A DNA stretch of 64,000 nt from contig CANMPD010000002.1 of assembly GCA_947499635.1 (NCBI GenBank), forward strand, positions 1-64,000, in the 5' to 3' direction. Shown here piece by piece: positions 16,971 to 26,317 of this stretch. Every line of letters begins with the position of its first letter. Position 1 is the stretch's first letter. This DNA comes from an uncultured Paracoccaceae bacterium. GTDB lineage: Bacteria; Pseudomonadota; Alphaproteobacteria; Rhodobacterales; Rhodobacteraceae. The translations under genes and the position numbers were made by a program. The notes beneath the pieces are model-generated. The model had not been told where the DNA came from. It saw nothing but the letters and a program-made list of their open reading frames with translations, and searched no databases.

Positions 16971-19016
16971 ATGTCCAGCGATCCATTGCTACAGCCTTTT
17001 CAATTAAAACACCTAACGCTGCGCAATCGGATTATGACAACCAGTCATGAGCCCGCGTACCCTCAAGATGGTATGCCAAAGGAACGTTATGCCGCTTATC
17101 ATGCAGAACGTGCCAAGGCCGGTGTGGCGCTTGCAATGACCGCTGGCTCTGCTGCCGTAAGCCGTGACAGCCCCCCTGTTTTTAACAACATCCTGGCTTA
17201 CAAAGACGACGTTGTGCCATGGATTCAAAATCTTACCGATGCGGTGCATGAACATGACTGTGCGGTGATGATCCAGCTCACTCATTTGGGACGGCGGACA
17301 AACTGGAACAAGGGCGATTGGCTCCCCTCTGTGTCCTCTTCAAAACATCGCGAACCTGCGCACCATGCCTATCCCAAACTGCTCGAAGATTGGGATATAG
17401 ACCGTATTATCACCGACTTTGCAGATGCCAGTGAGCGTATGCAAGCAGGTGGAATGGATGGCATAGAATTACAGGTTTATGGGCATTTGCTGGATCAATT
17501 TTGGTCCCCTCTCACCAATGACTTAGTCGGACCATACGGAGCCGATACGTTGGAAAACCGTATGCGCTTCCCCTTAGATGTCATCGACGCTATCCGAAAA
17601 CGCGTGGGCCCCGATTTCATTGTGGGCTTGCGTTACACTGCGGATGAGGCACAAAAAGGTGGGATCACCGCTGACGAGGGCTTGGAAATTTCCAAACGCA
17701 TTGCAGCAACGGGTCAAATTGATTTCTTAAATGTCATCAAAGGGCGCATCCACACGGATCCAGCCATGACTGACGTCATTCCCATTCAAGGTATGAAATC
17801 CGCACCGCACCTCGATTTTGCAGGAAAAGTGCGCCAAGCAACAGGCATGCCAACATTTCATGCGGCGCGTATTCCTGATGTTACGACCGCACGGCACGCA
17901 GTGCAGGCTGGCCTGTTAGACATGGTCGGCATGACCCGTGCCCATATGGCAGATCCACATGTTGTAAGAAAAATCCTAGAAGGACGTGAAGAAGATATAC
18001 GCCCCTGTGTTGGCGCGACCTATTGTCTTGATCGGATCTACCAAGCAGGTGATGCTCTGTGCATCCACAACGCCGCTACGGGTCGAGAGTTGTCGATGCC
18101 ACATGACATCCCTCGTGCCTCTGATCTGAAAAAGGTTGTGATCATTGGGGCTGGTCCTGCAGGTCTTGAAGCAGCGCGTGTCGCCGCAGAACGGGGCCAT
18201 GATGTCACCGTGTTCGAAGCTGCCGCCGAAGCCGGTGGACAAGTTCGTTTGACGGCACGTTCCGCGCGCCGCCGCGAGATGATCGGAATCATCGATTGGC
18301 GCATGGCACAATGCGCTGCACGAGATGTGGCATTCCATTTCAACACATGGGCCGAAGTGGAAGACGTAACCGCCTTAAACCCTGATGTTGTTATTGTCGC
18401 CACTGGCGGTATGCCGAACCTAGAACTGTTCGAGCAAAAAAATGAACAGCCTCATGTGATCTCCACATGGGATATTATCTCGGGCGATGTGAAACCTTCG
18501 GGCAAAGTTTTGATCTATGATGAAAGCGGCGATCACCCTGCATTGCAAGCTGCTGAAATGGCTGTCGCCGAAGGGGCCTCGGTTGAAGTTATGACACCGG
18601 ATCGCACGTTTTCAACCGATATCATGGCGATGAATTTGGTCCCATATATGCGCGCGCTTCAAGACAAAGACGTCACCTTCACCGTGACTCGACGTTTGGT
18701 CAAAGTTGCGCGAAACGGCAATAAACTGACGGCGACGATCGGTACGGACTACAGTGACTACACCTATGAAGCCGAGGTTGACCAAATCGTTGTGAACTAT
18801 GGAACTCTCCCACTCGACGAGCTTTACTTTGATCTCAAACACTTGTCTTCAAACTTGGGCGAAATGGACTATGACGCGCTCATTGCGGGCACGCCACAAG
18901 ATATCAACCGCAACGAAAATGGCAGTTTCAAGCTGTTCCGTATCGGAGATGCAGTATCTTCCCGCAACACCCATGCCGCCATCTACGACGCTTTGCGCCT
19001 TCTCAAGGATATTTAA
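16971..19016 (+). CDS. DgcA-like NADH:flavin oxidoreductase (N-demethylase type)
   Basis: A 681-residue fused flavoprotein: an N-terminal FMN-binding old-yellow-enzyme barrel (residues about 1-360), an iron-sulfur segment (CVGATYCLDRIYQAGDALC), and a C-terminal FAD/NAD(P) half starting KKVVIIGAGPAGLEAARVA. The overall pattern, including the Fe-S spacing and the final HAAIYDALRLLKDI, follows DgcA of Pseudomonas, which works in dimethylglycine catabolism, and related stachydrine or proline-betaine demethylases. It is also related to 2,4-dienoyl-CoA reductase. A methylated amine substrate is therefore likely but unproven. No partner subunit (DgcB) is adjacent. ATGs at 16959 and 16971 are both possible. 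Confidence 0.88.
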   Translation: MSSDPLLQPFQLKHLTLRNRIMTTSHEPAYPQDGMPKERYAAYHAERAKAGVALAMTAGSAAVSRDSPPVFNNILAYKDDVVPWIQNLTDAVHEHDCAVMIQLTHLGRRTNWNKGDWLPSVSSSKHREPAHHAYPKLLEDWDIDRIITDFADASERMQAGGMDGIELQVYGHLLDQFWSPLTNDLVGPYGADTLENRMRFPLDVIDAIRKRVGPDFIVGLRYTADEAQKGGITADEGLEISKRIAATGQIDFLNVIKGRIHTDPAMTDVIPIQGMKSAPHLDFAGKVRQATGMPTFHAARIPDVTTARHAVQAGLLDMVGMTRAHMADPHVVRKILEGREEDIRPCVGATYCLDRIYQAGDALCIHNAATGRELSMPHDIPRASDLKKVVIIGAGPAGLEAARVAAERGHDVTVFEAAAEAGGQVRLTARSARRREMIGIIDWRMAQCAARDVAFHFNTWAEVEDVTALNPDVVIVATGGMPNLELFEQKNEQPHVISTWDIISGDVKPSGKVLIYDESGDHPALQAAEMAVAEGASVEVMTPDRTFSTDIMAMNLVPYMRALQDKDVTFTVTRRLVKVARNGNKLTATIGTDYSDYTYEAEVDQIVVNYGTLPLDELYFDLKHLSSNLGEMDYDALIAGTPQDINRNENGSFKLFRIGDAVSSRNTHAAIYDALRLLKDI

Positions 19017-19225
19017 CGGCTGCGATAACCGTGTCAGCATGCGCACAGCGCGCTTGCCTGACTACGGCTTAGGTTACGAATATCCCTAACTGCGCTTCGC
19101 GGGGCTTTGTTCTAGCCGCATTCAAAGTCCGACCTCTCACCAGATGCCATAAATGGGCAGAAATTCAGCTAACCAAATCAAGGGTATTAAAACACGTTAA
19201 AGCGACTTTAATTTATGTGGATGAA

Positions 19226-19315
19226 TGGCGGAGAGACAGGGATTCGAACCCTGGAGACGGTCTCCCGCCTACACACTTTCCAGGCGTGCGCCTTCGACCA
19301 CTCGGCCACCTCTCC
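19226..19315 (-). tRNA. tRNA-Ser (GGA)
   Basis: The minus strand starts GGAGAGGTGGCCGAGTGG and has anticodon loop CTGGAAA (anticodon GGA), a long class II variable arm, T-arm CAGGGTTCGAATCCCTG, and encoded CCA at 19228-19226. Length is 90 nt with CCA. Confidence 0.96.
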
Positions 19316-19415
19316 GTGAGGCGCATATCTGATGTATTTAAAGGAGGAATGCAAGAGGCATTCTGTAAAAAACATCCAATTTTTCACCCTATCTTCAAAC
19401 AGATATAATGAAGAT

Positions 19416-19442
19416 AAAAAACCGGACCAAAAGCCCGGTTTT
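19416..19442 (-). terminator. Terminator after mscS
   Basis: AAAACCGG (19418-19425) pairs with CCGGTTTT (19435-19442). Read on the minus strand, the stem ends in a T6 run. It lies 9 bp beyond the stop of the MscS gene and is symmetric enough to work in both directions. Confidence 0.85.
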
Positions 19443-19450
19443 CATGTTTT

Positions 19451-21997
19451 CTAAGTCGTCTGCGATCCATCCGGGTCTGCATCCTCAACCGGTATATCAG
19501 TTGCGCCAGAGCGGGCAGATGATGGATGTAAGGCTTCGGGATTACGCAACCAGATATCGCGTTGGGCAAATGGGATTTCGATGCCTTCTTCGTCGAAACG
19601 ACGGGCGATTTCATAGTTCATGTCGGATTTCACCGACAAAACCCAATTCACATCTCGCAGGATCGCGCGGATTTCAAAATCCAGACTGTCTGCGCCAAAG
19701 CCTTGGAACACCACGGTCGGCGGCGGGCGCACCAACACCATAGGATGTGCATTGGCGATTTCGTTCAAGATTTCTTCGACACGTCTTGGATCAGTCCCAT
19801 AAGCGACACCGACAGGGACGATAACACGACCAACTGTGTTTCCACGCGTAAAATTCGTCACGGTCCCTGTGATCAAATCTGAGTTTGGAACGATGACATC
19901 TGTGCGGTCAAAGGTTTCGATCCGGGTCGACCGTACCGAAATATCCCGAACATACCCCATCTGGCCGCCAACCTCGATCCAGTCACCTTTGGATACGGGC
20001 CGCTCTACCAGCAAAATAATGCCTGAGACAAAGTTTGACACAATCGTCTGCAGACCAAAACCAATCCCAACAGACAGTGCACCGGCAACAATCGCAAGTG
20101 ACGACAGATCCAAGCCAGCCCAGGAAATAGCCACCAGCGCCGAGAGAAAGATCCCGATATATCCGGTTCCCGCGACAATTGCGTTTTGTCCGCCTGGATC
20201 AATTCGGGTCTTGGGCAGCAATGAATTGCGCAAGCTGCCTTGCAGCAAGCGGGTCGAGACATAACCGATCGCAAAGACCACAACAAAGGTGACAAAGACC
20301 ACAGGGGAAATCCGCGTCTCTCCCAAACTCACGCCAGCAAGGAAACGTGACCACATCTCGGTAAGGTCAGAGGTACGCGCCCCCCAAATCAACGCCAACA
20401 GCGGAATGGCAAGGAACGCCAATGCAAAACCGGCAATCCCTGCAAACAAGGATTCTTGCGCGCCATCTCCGCCCGTCAGCCAACCATATGCATCCGCAAG
20501 AAAGTGGCGTAGGATCATCATCAACGTGACGACACCAATAGTCAAAATGACTGGATAGATCAGCGATGTCGCTGCATTGACGTAGCCCGCCGCCATAAGA
20601 AGCGGAGCCGCAATCGCAAAGACACTGCTGAGTTGGCGCAGCAGCAACATTCCGCGATTGGCCCCTGCCCCTGCGACTGTTTGAGCCTCGACTTGTGCCG
20701 TCTCTTCGCCTTCTTTGCGTATTTGCTTGCGGCGCAAGTGCCCTAAGCGCAGCAACAACAATGCGGACATTGTCACCAATGGCAACGACAACACGGCAAA
20801 TGTGGCTTCGGAGAGGTTTTCGATATCGTTGATCCGCTCCAATAACAGGTGGAACACCAACATACAGGCCAAGGCATCCAGCAATCGCCGCACCTGTCCT
20901 TCGCTCTCATCCTGATAAGGGATCAACTCATTATTGAGTTGATACACATATACGCGTTCACCCAACCAATACGTCGCAAACATCAAAAACGCCCAATAGG
21001 GCACAGTGTCGAGCAGCAAAGTCCCCCGCACGCCAAGTAAGTCGCTGATATCTATCGCCCGCAACAAAAGTAATGTCCCGACATAGGGTAAGATCACTTG
21101 TAACAGTGAAACGACAAAGCTCCAGACGCCTGAACCACGCCCACCAAATTGACGCAGAAAGGTTCCTGCCTTGCGGCTCCAATGGGCGCCACGGATCAAG
21201 AGCCACAGCGCGGCCCCCGTAAGAAGCAGCAAAACCGGAGCCCGCCCGCGCAAGGCCTCACGCTGGGTCTGGCTTTGCAAGCCGCGTGTGGTTTCTGTCC
21301 CAAAAGCCGTAAGAACAGTGCTGATTTCCTTTAGCGTGTCCTTCCAATGTTCTGGATTCAATGGGCTAGGGCTGCGTTCTAACAAACGACGTGTTGCACG
21401 GCCGCGCACCGTTTTGTCAATTTCTGTAACCAATGCCTGCGCACGGCTATAAGCGAGATTGGCAACCACCTGCGGCAAACTCAGTGCGTCAATTTGAGAC
21501 TGCAAATCATCGCGCAACAGTTTGATTGCCTGTGCTTCATCATCGGACTCGGCCCCAAGGGCATCAACCTGTTCCCTGAGGGCAAGAATACGGTTCTCGT
21601 TGTCGCTGCTTGCGTCAAGAAAGCGCTGGCGGTACTCGACCAGACTAAGCCGTAGTGTTTCCAGCGCCCCATTAGATGCCCGACCAACCTGTAAAATAGC
21701 TTCGGCACGTTGCGCCGTTGCTTCCCAGCTGGTGTAATATTGGGCCATCGGCCCAGAGGCCACTGCATCTGCAATCTCGTCTTTCAGGTCTCGCGCCAGT
21801 TCCGCATCCGTATGCGGGGATACTTGTGTTTCGGCGCTTTCGTCCTGTGCATCCGTTTCGTCGCTCTCATCACTCGTGGTCGGCGTAACCTGCCCCAATA
21901 AACTTGGTGTTGCGATCTGCGCGACAAGAGCTGCGGGAAACAAGGAAAGGGCCAGCCCGAAAAGGCAAGCCCGTAACAGTATACTCATCCGTATCAT
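19451..21997 (-). CDS. Large MscS-family mechanosensitive channel (DUF3772)
   Basis: An 848-residue channel protein. It has an N-terminal signal peptide (about residues 1-26), an acidic linker, a helical periplasmic DUF3772-type domain (to about residue 240), roughly nine to eleven transmembrane segments, and the MscS pore/beta domain with GLDLSSLAIVAGALSVGIGF, VERPVSKGDWIEVGGQMGYV and IVPNSDLITGTVTN. This family releases solutes upon hypo-osmotic shock. A short acidic tail (DADPDGSQTT) ends it. It is 9 bp downstream of the cysteine synthase gene and likely co-transcribed with it. Confidence 0.93.
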   Translation of the reverse strand: MIRMSILLRACLFGLALSLFPAALVAQIATPSLLGQVTPTTSDESDETDAQDESAETQVSPHTDAELARDLKDEIADAVASGPMAQYYTSWEATAQRAEAILQVGRASNGALETLRLSLVEYRQRFLDASSDNENRILALREQVDALGAESDDEAQAIKLLRDDLQSQIDALSLPQVVANLAYSRAQALVTEIDKTVRGRATRRLLERSPSPLNPEHWKDTLKEISTVLTAFGTETTRGLQSQTQREALRGRAPVLLLLTGAALWLLIRGAHWSRKAGTFLRQFGGRGSGVWSFVVSLLQVILPYVGTLLLLRAIDISDLLGVRGTLLLDTVPYWAFLMFATYWLGERVYVYQLNNELIPYQDESEGQVRRLLDALACMLVFHLLLERINDIENLSEATFAVLSLPLVTMSALLLLRLGHLRRKQIRKEGEETAQVEAQTVAGAGANRGMLLLRQLSSVFAIAAPLLMAAGYVNAATSLIYPVILTIGVVTLMMILRHFLADAYGWLTGGDGAQESLFAGIAGFALAFLAIPLLALIWGARTSDLTEMWSRFLAGVSLGETRISPVVFVTFVVVFAIGYVSTRLLQGSLRNSLLPKTRIDPGGQNAIVAGTGYIGIFLSALVAISWAGLDLSSLAIVAGALSVGIGFGLQTIVSNFVSGIILLVERPVSKGDWIEVGGQMGYVRDISVRSTRIETFDRTDVIVPNSDLITGTVTNFTRGNTVGRVIVPVGVAYGTDPRRVEEILNEIANAHPMVLVRPPPTVVFQGFGADSLDFEIRAILRDVNWVLSVKSDMNYEIARRFDEEGIEIPFAQRDIWLRNPEALHPSSARSGATDIPVEDADPDGSQTT

Positions 21998-22006
21998 ATG
22001 GTCTTC

Positions 22007-23041
22007 CTATACGTCCTCAAAGACGCCGGGGATAGATGATGGAACATGGGTCATTGTATCAGGAACCGGCAGATTTTTGCTACGCAGGAAATCTGGGTTG
22101 AACAGTTTAGATTGATAACGTGTTCCGTAGTCGCACAGGATGGTCACAATCGTGTGGCCCGGGCCAAGATCGCGTGCCAAGCGCACGGCACCTGCGATAT
22201 TGATGGCAGATGAGCCACCAAGGACCAGTCCTTCGTCACTCAGCAAATCAAAGACATAAGGCAGAGCTTCGCTATCTGGGATTTGATAGTTGAAATCAGG
22301 AGTGAGACCTTCGAGGTTCTTAGTGATCCGTCCCTGACCGATCCCCTCCGCAATCGAAGACCCTTGAGATTTCAACTCGCCCGAAGTGTAATAGGAAAAC
22401 AGCGCTGCCCCTTCGGGATCTGCAAGGCCGATTTTCACACCTTTGGGCTGCAACGCATCAGCTACACCGGCCAATGTCCCGCCCGAGCCAACTGCGCAGA
22501 TGAACCCATCCACTTTGCCAGCTGTTTGTTCCCAGATTTCGGGACCCGTGGTTTCAACATGCGCTTGACGGTTGGCAACATTGTCAAATTGGTTTGCCCA
22601 AATTGCGCCATTGGGTTCTGTCGTCGCCAGTTCATCCGCCAGGCGCTTTGAGTAATGCACATAGTTGTTCGGGTTTTTGTAAGGTGCCGCAGGAACTTGT
22701 ACCAATTGGGCACCGGCCAGGCGCAGCATGTCCTTTTTCTCTTCGGATTGGGTTTCCGGGATAACAATAACGGTTTTGAACCCCATGGATGCCCCAACCA
22801 AGGCAAGGCCGATCCCAGTATTCCCCGCGGTCCCCTCGACAATTGTACCACCGGGTTTAAGCGCACCGCGCGCGATCGCGTCGCGAATGATATAAAGCGC
22901 AGCACGATCTTTGACGGACTGGCCGGGATTCATAAACTCGGCTTTGCCCAAGATGTCACAGCCGGTTTCCTCACTGACCTTTTTTAGCCGAATAAGAGGC
23001 GTGTGGCCGATCGCATCGGCCAAGTCGCGTGCAATGCGCAT
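22007..23041 (-). CDS. cysK: Cysteine synthase A
   Basis: A 344-residue PLP enzyme making cysteine from O-acetylserine and sulfide. The PLP lysine is Lys44 in NPGQSVKDRAA, the substrate loop is EGTAGNTGIGLAL, and GSGGTLAG binds the phosphate. The C terminus is about 20 residues longer than E. coli CysK. In Rhodobacter sphaeroides a cysK gene lies beside trgAB and contributes to tellurite resistance, and the same neighbourhood (cysK, trgB, trgA on one strand) is seen here. The gap to trgB is 82 bp. Confidence 0.93.
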   Translation of the reverse strand: MRIARDLADAIGHTPLIRLKKVSEETGCDILGKAEFMNPGQSVKDRAALYIIRDAIARGALKPGGTIVEGTAGNTGIGLALVGASMGFKTVIVIPETQSEEKKDMLRLAGAQLVQVPAAPYKNPNNYVHYSKRLADELATTEPNGAIWANQFDNVANRQAHVETTGPEIWEQTAGKVDGFICAVGSGGTLAGVADALQPKGVKIGLADPEGAALFSYYTSGELKSQGSSIAEGIGQGRITKNLEGLTPDFNYQIPDSEALPYVFDLLSDEGLVLGGSSAINIAGAVRLARDLGPGHTIVTILCDYGTRYQSKLFNPDFLRSKNLPVPDTMTHVPSSIPGVFEDV

Positions 23042-23123
23042 GGATATCCCTTTCGCTCGTTCGCCTATGATTTAACCAGACCACAAGCCAACCACAAGGG
23101 ATCAGCCTTGTCCTGCGACCTTA

Positions 23124-24260
23124 TCAGGACATATTTGCGCGAAGGCGGTCCCGATGTCGGGCTAACCAGAGTGCCGTTGTTACCAATGGAAGGTCTGAAA
23201 AGGTATGATTGTCCACTTCTGACATCAATTCGTGGAACGACATGACTTTACTGCGAACATCCTCACCTTCGCCTTGTATCCCGCCGCCGCCTTGCACCTC
23301 TGACAGGTCAGCGACGCCGATATAGCAATATACCAGTTCGCCCAGTGAGCCGCTTGAAGAATAAAGCCGCCCAGCGAAATCTAGGCCCTGCAGATTAACC
23401 CCTGTCTCTTCTTTGGCTTCGCGGCGTGCGGCATCCTCTGGGCTTTCACCGGGGTCAATCATGCCCGCAGGCGCTTCCCACATCCATGGGCATTGCTCCC
23501 CCACCATATAGGTCGCTGCGCGAAACTGCTCCACCAGCAAAACCGTATCGCGCTGCGGATCATAAGGCAAAACCACCGCAGCATGTCCTGCCGCCCAAAC
23601 GCCACGGTTGTGCACCTCGCTCATGCTGCCGTCATAGCGACGAAATTGCAGATCCATTTCCTCGCCAGAGAAATAATTTACATATTCATGGCGATGAGCA
23701 TGCACGATCACATCTTTGGATAAATCGCGCTGCTGTGGCTGTTTCTGTGCCTCAACCCAAGCCGCGGCACGGGTGAGCATCGGAGAGAGAGACACACGCA
23801 GGTCTTGTGGTGATTTACGCCCGATATAAGCCATCAATTCATAGGACATGCGCGCATATAACGGTGTCCAATCTGCCAGATATGCCTGCGTCGCAGTTGA
23901 ATCGCCTGCCTCCGCGGATGCAATATATGTGATCGCCGTCGTGGTTGTCCCATCTTCTAAAGTTACCTCGACAGGATGCGGGTCACACTCAAAACACGCG
24001 TGGTAAAACGCCAACCGGGCTTGTGCGCCTTTGTCGAGTGCGTCGAGTGTGTCGAGGTCAACCAAAACACCTGCGACACGTTGCGACGGATCCGCCACAC
24101 CTGCATCTGCAACCAGGGCCACATGACGTGCCAAATTTGTGATCACCAAACGATGCCCACCCAGCGATGCTGGGACGGTCTGCGAGATCACCGGCTGACC
24201 AATCACCGTCGAAAGTACATCACGACTTGCGACCGCACCTGTAAGAAAATGCTTTGCCAC
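23124..24260 (-). CDS. trgB: TrgB-like NUDIX hydrolase with GGCT-like N-terminal domain
   Basis: A 378-residue two-domain protein. The N-terminal 160 residues (FLTGAVASRDVL... to ARMSYELMAYIGRK) resemble a gamma-glutamylcyclotransferase/AIG2-like domain. The C-terminal part is an ADP-ribose pyrophosphatase-type NUDIX domain with the full box GMIDPGESPEDAARREAKEE followed by TGV. NUDIX enzymes of this class cleave ADP-ribose-like compounds. The domain pair and position between cysK and trgA match TrgB of R. sphaeroides, named for tellurite resistance. How the two domains cooperate is unknown. trgA ends up just 26 bp upstream of its start region, so they form one unit. Confidence 0.9.
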   Translation of the reverse strand: MAKHFLTGAVASRDVLSTVIGQPVISQTVPASLGGHRLVITNLARHVALVADAGVADPSQRVAGVLVDLDTLDALDKGAQARLAFYHACFECDPHPVEVTLEDGTTTTAITYIASAEAGDSTATQAYLADWTPLYARMSYELMAYIGRKSPQDLRVSLSPMLTRAAAWVEAQKQPQQRDLSKDVIVHAHRHEYVNYFSGEEMDLQFRRYDGSMSEVHNRGVWAAGHAAVVLPYDPQRDTVLLVEQFRAATYMVGEQCPWMWEAPAGMIDPGESPEDAARREAKEETGVNLQGLDFAGRLYSSSGSLGELVYCYIGVADLSEVQGGGGIQGEGEDVRSKVMSFHELMSEVDNHTFSDLPLVTTALWLARHRDRLRANMS

Positions 24261-24286
24261 GAATAAACCTCTTTGAGACTGTGGTT

Positions 24287-24727
24287 CTAAGGCCAGCGAC
24301 GTGACGCGAGCTCGGTCATAAGACCAACACTTGTGCCGCCAATCGCCAAGGCTATGAGGATATTTGGCACAAATATGATAAAGAAATACTCAAGCGCGAT
24401 GACAAAAATCGCAGCCAAGGCCTCAAACGGGTCATCGTATAGATGCTGATTGGCCATTTGGAACATCTCGGCCGCGCCTTGCACCGTTAGTCCAAGCAAA
24501 ACCAAAAGTATGGCGCCCGTCAAGCCATCCGTGATCGCAGACACTGTACCACGCCCTGCCGTCGCGCCGATAAATTTCCACCCAACAACCAACGCCAACC
24601 CAATATTTATGAAGGTAAAATTTCCAAATCTCGTATCGTCAGGCATAAGAGCGATCATCATTCCAGAAAGAACAAAGGCCAACACCGCCAAACTCAGGGC
24701 TGCAATCAAACGGGCGGCAGTGGGCAT
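24287..24727 (-). CDS. trgA: TrgA-like membrane protein
   Basis: A 146-residue inner-membrane protein with four hydrophobic segments (LIAALSLAVLAFVLSGMMI, FINIGLALVVGWKFIG, GAILLVLLGLTVQG and ALEYFFIIFVPNILIALAIG). The family is named after TrgA of Rhodobacter sphaeroides, which with TrgB raises tellurite resistance; the mechanism is not known. The start at 24727 is preferred since AAGGA lies 7 bp upstream; a longer frame from 24778 begins in hydrophilic residues with no ribosome site. Confidence 0.85.
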   Translation of the reverse strand: MPTAARLIAALSLAVLAFVLSGMMIALMPDDTRFGNFTFINIGLALVVGWKFIGATAGRGTVSAITDGLTGAILLVLLGLTVQGAAEMFQMANQHLYDDPFEALAAIFVIALEYFFIIFVPNILIALAIGGTSVGLMTELASRRWP

Positions 24728-24808
24728 GACTTTATCCTTAGATAGAAACGTGGTGTCTGCATCATGTTCTAAGCACAACCTACCGAAAAGTCAGCCTTTT
24801 TAACCAAC

Positions 24809-26242
24809 CTAAACTGACGAAGTCTGAGCGCGATGCGTTTCATAGACGGAAAGCGCCCGCATACGGCCCGCTTTTAGCTCAATAATTGGTGCAGGGCGCG
24901 GGGCAGATGGGTCGAGTTTCCAACTGACCGGTGCCGCATCAAAGAAGGACCGCGCCGTTGAGGGCGGCTTTGTTTGCCCCTCGGCAATCCAGCGTTTCAG
25001 ATATATCTGATCCGGGTCAAACTTTTCGCGCTGCCCGTCAGGATTGTAAATCCGGAAATAAGGGGCCGCATCAGGACCACATCCAGCCACCCATTGCCAC
25101 CCCATTGCATTGGCAGCGGGATCCCAATCCACCAAGCATTGCGCGAACCACTCCATTCCGAATTTCCAATGTATCATCAGATGCTTGCAAAGATAACTTG
25201 CCACGATCATACGGGCGCGATTGTGCATGCGCCCCGTCACATACAACTCGCGCATCGCGGCATCTACAAGATCGTTTCCCGTCTGCCCACGTTGCCATGC
25301 GATAAGGTCAGCATTCGACGAGGTTTGCCATGGAAAGTCATCCCACTGCGGACGCCAACAACTCTGAATGATATGCGGTGTATGGTACAGCAGATGGTAA
25401 GAGAACTCTCTCCAGACCAATTCCTTGAGAAAATGCTCTGCGCCCGCGTCGCCTCGGCTCATTGCATCTTGTGCGGCGAACCAAATGCGATGTGGGCTGA
25501 TTTCCCCCCAAGCGAGGTTTTCGGATAGGCCAGAGCAGGCATCGTGATCCAGAAAGTCGCGCTCGGACTTATAGAGATCGACACATGTATCCATAAAACC
25601 TTGCAGACGCGCCTGTGCAGCCCCTTCGCCAACCACACAATACGGAGCCACAACAGATGCACCGCGGTGCATATCAGCCCCAAGTTCAAGATCCGCAAGT
25701 GCTAGACTGTCCGGCCAGATCCGAGGCGGTGGGATTTGCGACGGTGGCGCGATCAATGCGTCGGGGACACGCCCGCGCACAGCTTTCCACATCGGGGTGT
25801 AAACTTTAAACATCCCCCCTGCTTTGGTTTGGACAGTCCATGGCTCAAACAAAAGACGCCCGCCAGTTGACGTTACCTGTAGCCCTGCCTGGGTTAGTTC
25901 GGTTTTAATCTGCGTATCCCGCGCGATGGCCGCTGGGTCATATAAACGTGACCAAACAACATGTCGCGCACCGGTCTCGGCACTCAACGTCTGTAACACA
26001 TCCAAGGCTGCACCGCGCTGGACAATCAATCGCGATCCCATGGCCTCAAGCGTTTGTGCGAACCGTTCAAGCCCGAGCCCAAGGCGAAATTTTGGGGCGG
26101 CGCCCAACTGTGCCTCTTCGGTATCGTAGATATAGACCGGCACCACCGGCTGTCCAAGGCGCAACGCCTCTTGCAAGGCGGGGTTGTCGCACAGCCGCAA
26201 ATCGCGACGAATCCACCAAATAACGGGAGGGGCCTCAGACAT
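24809..26242 (-). CDS. phrB: Class I deoxyribodipyrimidine photolyase
   Basis: A 477-residue flavoprotein that uses blue light to split cyclobutane pyrimidine dimers. The N-terminal antenna domain begins VIWWIRRDLRLCDNPAL; the FAD domain shows GRMHNRARM, HWKFGMEWF, LVDWDPAANAMGWQW and GCGPDAAPYFRIYNP, which are typical of CPD photolyases rather than cryptochromes. Length fits class I. The start at 26242 (MSEAPPVIWW) removes five residues from a longer frame. It follows trgA on the same strand with an 80-bp gap. Confidence 0.95.
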   Translation of the reverse strand: MSEAPPVIWWIRRDLRLCDNPALQEALRLGQPVVPVYIYDTEEAQLGAAPKFRLGLGLERFAQTLEAMGSRLIVQRGAALDVLQTLSAETGARHVVWSRLYDPAAIARDTQIKTELTQAGLQVTSTGGRLLFEPWTVQTKAGGMFKVYTPMWKAVRGRVPDALIAPPSQIPPPRIWPDSLALADLELGADMHRGASVVAPYCVVGEGAAQARLQGFMDTCVDLYKSERDFLDHDACSGLSENLAWGEISPHRIWFAAQDAMSRGDAGAEHFLKELVWREFSYHLLYHTPHIIQSCWRPQWDDFPWQTSSNADLIAWQRGQTGNDLVDAAMRELYVTGRMHNRARMIVASYLCKHLMIHWKFGMEWFAQCLVDWDPAANAMGWQWVAGCGPDAAPYFRIYNPDGQREKFDPDQIYLKRWIAEGQTKPPSTARSFFDAAPVSWKLDPSAPRPAPIIELKAGRMRALSVYETHRAQTSSV

Positions 26243-26317
26243 AGTTACACATCTCACATGTTGTTGTGTTTACGCACATCTAGCCCATCGCCTGCGATTG
26301 TCAGCCTCCAATGTGAT

